Part shown: positions 12,866-14,983 of the stretch, one piece after another
Layout of the letters: each line of letters opens with the position of its first letter
How positions within the stretch are numbered: position 1 is the first letter of the stretch
Assembly (NCBI GenBank): GCA_025997155.1
Contig: BNUF01000049.1
Coordinates: 1-14,983 of the forward strand
DNA: 14,983 bases
From: Clostridia bacterium
GTDB taxonomy: Bacteria > Bacillota > Clostridia > Lachnospirales > WQUN01
Direction: 5' to 3'
Program-made: the position numbers and the translations under genes
Notes under the pieces: generated by a model
What the model was told of the DNA's origin: nothing
What the model saw: only the letters and a program-made list of their open reading frames with translations
Database searches by the model: none

Positions 12866-13300
12866 ATGGATATTGTTGGAGAGTTCAGGTTTTACAACCG
12901 TTATATTCCGATTTACGGAAGCGTTGAAGAACCGCTATTTTTAGCAGTAGATGTAGCAAGAGCAATCGATTACTCAACAGGAAACACCGCGCATATGCTC
13001 GAACAGGTTGACCCCGATGAAAAAGTTTTTACTCGTACTATTACTACGAGCAAAAGAGGTGGCAGAAGCAGAGACGCGTGGTTTCTCACCGAAAACGGGC
13101 TGTACGAAGTCCTGTTTCAATCCCGCAAACCCGTTGCTAAGATATTCAAAAGTATTGTGAAACAAACACTTAAAGATATTCGAAAAGAACATGATTGGTC
13201 ATTCGATTGGTTCGAGCAAGAAGCGGTTAAATACGCTATGGATTCCGAAACAGGCGAGTACAGACCGATTGATATTTTCGGCGATTTTACGGACGATTAA
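12866..13300 (+). CDS. Bro-N domain protein (antirepressor-like)
   Basis: 144 aa from ATG 12866 behind AAAGGAG. The Bro-N fold is recognisable over about residues 1-105: EFRFYNRYIPIYG, PLFLAVDVARAIDY, AWFLTENGLYEVLFQSRKPVAK and a following helix. Phage antirepressors and some DNA-binding regulators carry this domain. Here there is no recognisable second domain such as KilA-C or ANT; the C-terminal 35 residues are charged and possibly disordered. It sits between the two parts of the split polymerase, 27 bp after the first, so it may have come in with the homing endonuclease. Confidence 0.8.
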   Translation: MDIVGEFRFYNRYIPIYGSVEEPLFLAVDVARAIDYSTGNTAHMLEQVDPDEKVFTRTITTSKRGGRSRDAWFLTENGLYEVLFQSRKPVAKIFKSIVKQTLKDIRKEHDWSFDWFEQEAVKYAMDSETGEYRPIDIFGDFTDD

Positions 13301-13335
13301 TATTGATAGGTGTTTCGGAAAAGAGGTGGTGATTT

Positions 13336-13947
13336 ATGCAAGAAGAATGGAAAGACATTTGTAATTTTATCGGATATCAGGTAAGTAATCAAGGACGAGT
13401 TAGAACGTTTTGGAGGAGGAAACATTACCTTACAGGATATGGAAGTTATAATTATTTGTCTGATAGTCCGAAAATGATGTCGCAATCAGATGACGGCAAC
13501 GGCTATATGAAACTAATGTTATACAATAAAAATGACGGGAAAAGATATTGCAAAAAAGTCCACCGTTTAGTTGCTGAGGCTTTTATAGAAAATGACGACA
13601 CGAGAAAAGATACTGTAGACCATATCGTATCTGGTTCGTCTGGAAAATTAAACAATTCGGTAAATAATCTTCGCTGGGTATCAAGACGAGAAAACATAAA
13701 GAAAGCCTATAAAGACGGAATGTGTGATGAGAGGATTAGAAAATCCAAAAAACCGATAATGGCTACTGATTTATGGAATGGTGAAGTGACATATTTTCCA
13801 AGCATTGGCGACGCGGCTGTTTGTTTGGATATAGATCGTTCAACGATATCTCATATTCTTAACGGAGATCTCGAGCGAACCGCCAGATATACTTTCGAGT
13901 ATGCCCAAAGAGAGGAGCGATTGTTATATGGAACGTCCGATTATTAA
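13336..13947 (+). CDS. HNH homing endonuclease (NUMOD4-HNH-NUMOD1 type)
   Basis: 203 aa from ATG 13336 (AAGAGGTGGTGAT site). NUMOD4-like N-terminus (about 3-25, EEWKDICNFIGYQVSNQGRV). HNH core: H76 in VHRLVAEAFI, D95-H96 in VDH, N107 and N111 in LNNSVNNLRWV, N120. NUMOD1-like C-terminus (about 139-190). This order is typical of phage HNH homing endonucleases, which cut DNA at a target gene and promote copying of themselves. The ORF runs out in another frame over the start of the polymerase palm gene: the last residues, LLYGTSDY, are translated from the duplicated sequence. Its location inside the broken polymerase gene suggests it targets that gene. Confidence 0.9.
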   Translation: MQEEWKDICNFIGYQVSNQGRVRTFWRRKHYLTGYGSYNYLSDSPKMMSQSDDGNGYMKLMLYNKNDGKRYCKKVHRLVAEAFIENDDTRKDTVDHIVSGSSGKLNNSVNNLRWVSRRENIKKAYKDGMCDERIRKSKKPIMATDLWNGEVTYFPSIGDAAVCLDIDRSTISHILNGDLERTARYTFEYAQREERLLYGTSDY

Positions 13948-14044
13948 CTCATTCCTTGGGTATGAATTTGTCATAGACGAGCGATTGTTATATGGAACGT
14001 CCGATTATTAACTCATTCCTTGGGTATGAATTTGTCATAGACGA
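13915..14044 (+). repeat. Perfect 64-bp tandem duplication
   Basis: Bases 13917-13980 are repeated exactly as 13981-14044, with two more matching bases before each copy (66 bp overall). The unit holds the end of the HNH ORF and the first 17-18 codons of the polymerase palm gene. Because 64 is not a multiple of 3, the first copy's polymerase start (ATG 13928, with AGAGGAG upstream) runs into a stop after 27 codons. Only the second copy's ATG 13992 leads into the full palm gene, and its ribosome site is weaker. Confidence 0.95.
13928..14011 (+). pseudogene. 27-aa ORF from the first copy of the duplicated polymerase start
   Basis: ATG 13928 has AGAGGAG (13911-13917) 10 nt upstream, the better start. 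The ORF gives MERPIINSFLGYEFVID then shifts into the duplicated bases and ends LLYGTSDY at TAA 14009-14011. It is a by-product of the duplication and overlaps the real ATG 13992 by 20 nt. Ribosomes finishing here could restart at 13992. Confidence 0.6.
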
Positions 14045-14861
14045 AAACAACAAACCTCATAATATGTATCGAGGCGTTGACATCGGCTTTGGCGGTTATA
14101 TTTACGCTAAACCAGGAATGTACACCAATGTTGCAGTTCTTGATTCTGCCAGTCATCATCCGACATCTATAATATGTATGAATTGTTTCGGAGATTATAC
14201 GACGAATTACAAAGACCTCCTTGATGCCCGAATCGCGATAAAACACGGGGAATTTGATAAAGTTAAAACCATGCTCGGAGGAAAATTGAACAAGTATATT
14301 TCCGAAAACGATTCGATTAAAGACCTCGCTTACGCGTTAAAAATAGCCTTGAATTCAACTTACGGTTTAACCAGTGCGAGTTTCGAGAATCCATTCCGTG
14401 ATGTCAGAAATAAAAACAACATCGTCGCTTTACGCGGAGCTTTATTTCTTAAAACACTTCACGACGCGGTGGTAGAAAAAGGCTTCTCCGTTATAGCGTG
14501 CAAGACTGATTCGATAAAAATCCCAGACGCTACTCCTTATATTATCAAATTCGTTCAGGATTTTGGGGCTGAATACGGGTATACGTTTGAACACGAAGAG
14601 ACCTATGAAAAAATGTGCTTAGTTAATGCGGCTGATTTTGTAGCGAAGATTAAAGACGGCAAACACGCGGGAGAATGGACGGCAACTGGCGTTCAGTTTC
14701 AGATTCCATACGTATTCAAAAAGTTGTTTTCAAAAGAACCTATCGAGTTTGGAGACATGTGCGAAACTAAATCCGTCAGCACAGCTTTATATTTAGATAT
14801 GGGTACAGAACACTATCGCTTTGTCGGAAAGGTTGGGCAATTCTGTCCGATAAAAGGGTAA
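13992..14861 (+). CDS. Family B DNA polymerase, palm part (split gene)
   Basis: 289 aa from ATG 13992. Family B motifs in order: motif A LDSASHHPTSI (catalytic D51), motif B KIALNSTYG (K117, N121, Y124, G125), motif C KTDSIKI (D173; the usual DTDS has K in place of the first Asp). Together with the exonuclease on the 904-aa protein it would make the replicative polymerase; on its own it lacks the exonuclease. The start is at the second copy of the tandem duplication, with a poor ribosome site, so expression may rely on restart from the overlapping 13928 ORF or the HNH ORF. The ORF stops after VGQFCPIKG, where homologues, as I recall them, continue for perhaps 80 or more residues, so a second interruption is possible. 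Confidence 0.85.
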   Translation: MERPIINSFLGYEFVIDENNKPHNMYRGVDIGFGGYIYAKPGMYTNVAVLDSASHHPTSIICMNCFGDYTTNYKDLLDARIAIKHGEFDKVKTMLGGKLNKYISENDSIKDLAYALKIALNSTYGLTSASFENPFRDVRNKNNIVALRGALFLKTLHDAVVEKGFSVIACKTDSIKIPDATPYIIKFVQDFGAEYGYTFEHEETYEKMCLVNAADFVAKIKDGKHAGEWTATGVQFQIPYVFKKLFSKEPIEFGDMCETKSVSTALYLDMGTEHYRFVGKVGQFCPIKG

Positions 14862-14983
14862 TGTCATAAAATAGTTGAAACATCAAAAACCCTACCAAAG
14901 AAAAACGTATTTATGAATGTTCCAACAACAGCCTTATGAATGCTTTTGTCTTTCGAAAAACATATGGTTTTACGACAGAGTCT
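14862..14983 (+). other. Region after the polymerase palm ORF with no gene
   Basis: 122 bases after the stop, running to the window edge. I see no ORF, promoter-like element or strong hairpin. GGGT at the ORF end could pair with ACCC-like sequence in AAAACCCTACC downstream, as a P1-type helix would, but this is too little to call an intron. Several TTATGA and TTTATGA words occur but lack the CGCGAAA and ACA parts of the 26-bp element. Confidence 0.5.

Noticed and set aside
12839..13991. Group I or II intron interrupting the polymerase gene
   Set aside because: The spaces outside the Bro-N and HNH genes are only 27 and 35 bp and both genes have ribosome sites and stops. There is no room for a ribozyme core unless it lies inside the ORFs, and no core motif was seen.
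14890..14950. TTTATGA/TTATGA words in the last 100 bases as further copies of the 26-bp element
   Set aside because: They lack both the CGCGAAA block and the ACA at fixed distance.
1..14983. CRISPR array, insertion sequence or transposase
   Set aside because: No regularly spaced repeats, no transposase ORF and no paired terminal inverted repeats were seen.

Overview
The window looks like part of a temperate tailed phage or prophage of a low-GC Gram-positive host, most likely a gut Clostridia lineage. The reasons are purine-rich AGGAGG-type ribosome sites, a sigma-A style integrase promoter, moderate AT richness and the standard bacterial code (TAA, TAG and TGA all end genes). There is an integrase at one end and a phage replication module at the other. 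No portal, terminase, tail or lysis genes are visible, so this is the early/accessory and replication side of a larger element. Family names are given from recognition of the proteins; no search was possible.

Layout. Positions 1-695 hold the end of an open frame and an in-frame JAB-domain segment, separated by one TGA codon. Positions 696-814 are a gene-free gap with repeated short words and are the best candidate for the attachment-site/integrase-arm region. A tyrosine integrase with an N-terminal zinc ribbon is on the minus strand (815-2038). Everything to its right is on the plus strand: a DUF6431-like zinc protein, small proteins, two overlapping phage genes (2703-3372), then a cluster (about 3.4-9.6 kb) dominated by small membrane proteins, including three DUF6353-like paralogues. 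From 9.6 kb on comes replication: a conserved phage protein of unknown function, a 904-aa SF3 helicase / AEP-like primase / 3'-5' exonuclease fusion, a Bro-N protein, an HNH homing endonuclease, and the palm part of a family B DNA polymerase.

Three things stand out. (1) Seven copies of a 26-bp element, CGCGAAA-N3-ACA-N5-TnTTATGA with invariant internal spacing, lie between 2430 and 6885, each just before a small gene or RNA and often right after a hairpin terminator. They look like promoters of a dedicated phage transcription system, with geometry recalling single-subunit phage RNA polymerase promoters. (2) One of them sits immediately before a tRNA-like RNA that has a full elbow but a non-canonical 8-nt anticodon loop and an 11-bp extended acceptor stem. 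(3) The family B polymerase is split into two genes: exonuclease on the helicase-primase protein, palm on a separate protein, with Bro-N and HNH endonuclease genes in the break. A perfect 64-bp tandem duplication lies at the right-hand junction and the palm gene itself stops early, possibly at a second break.

Working model: the integrase maintains the prophage; the seven-element regulon drives small transcription units encoding membrane proteins and structured RNAs; the downstream operon (about 7.3-14.9 kb) carries further membrane proteins and the replication proteins. The role of the membrane proteins is unknown.
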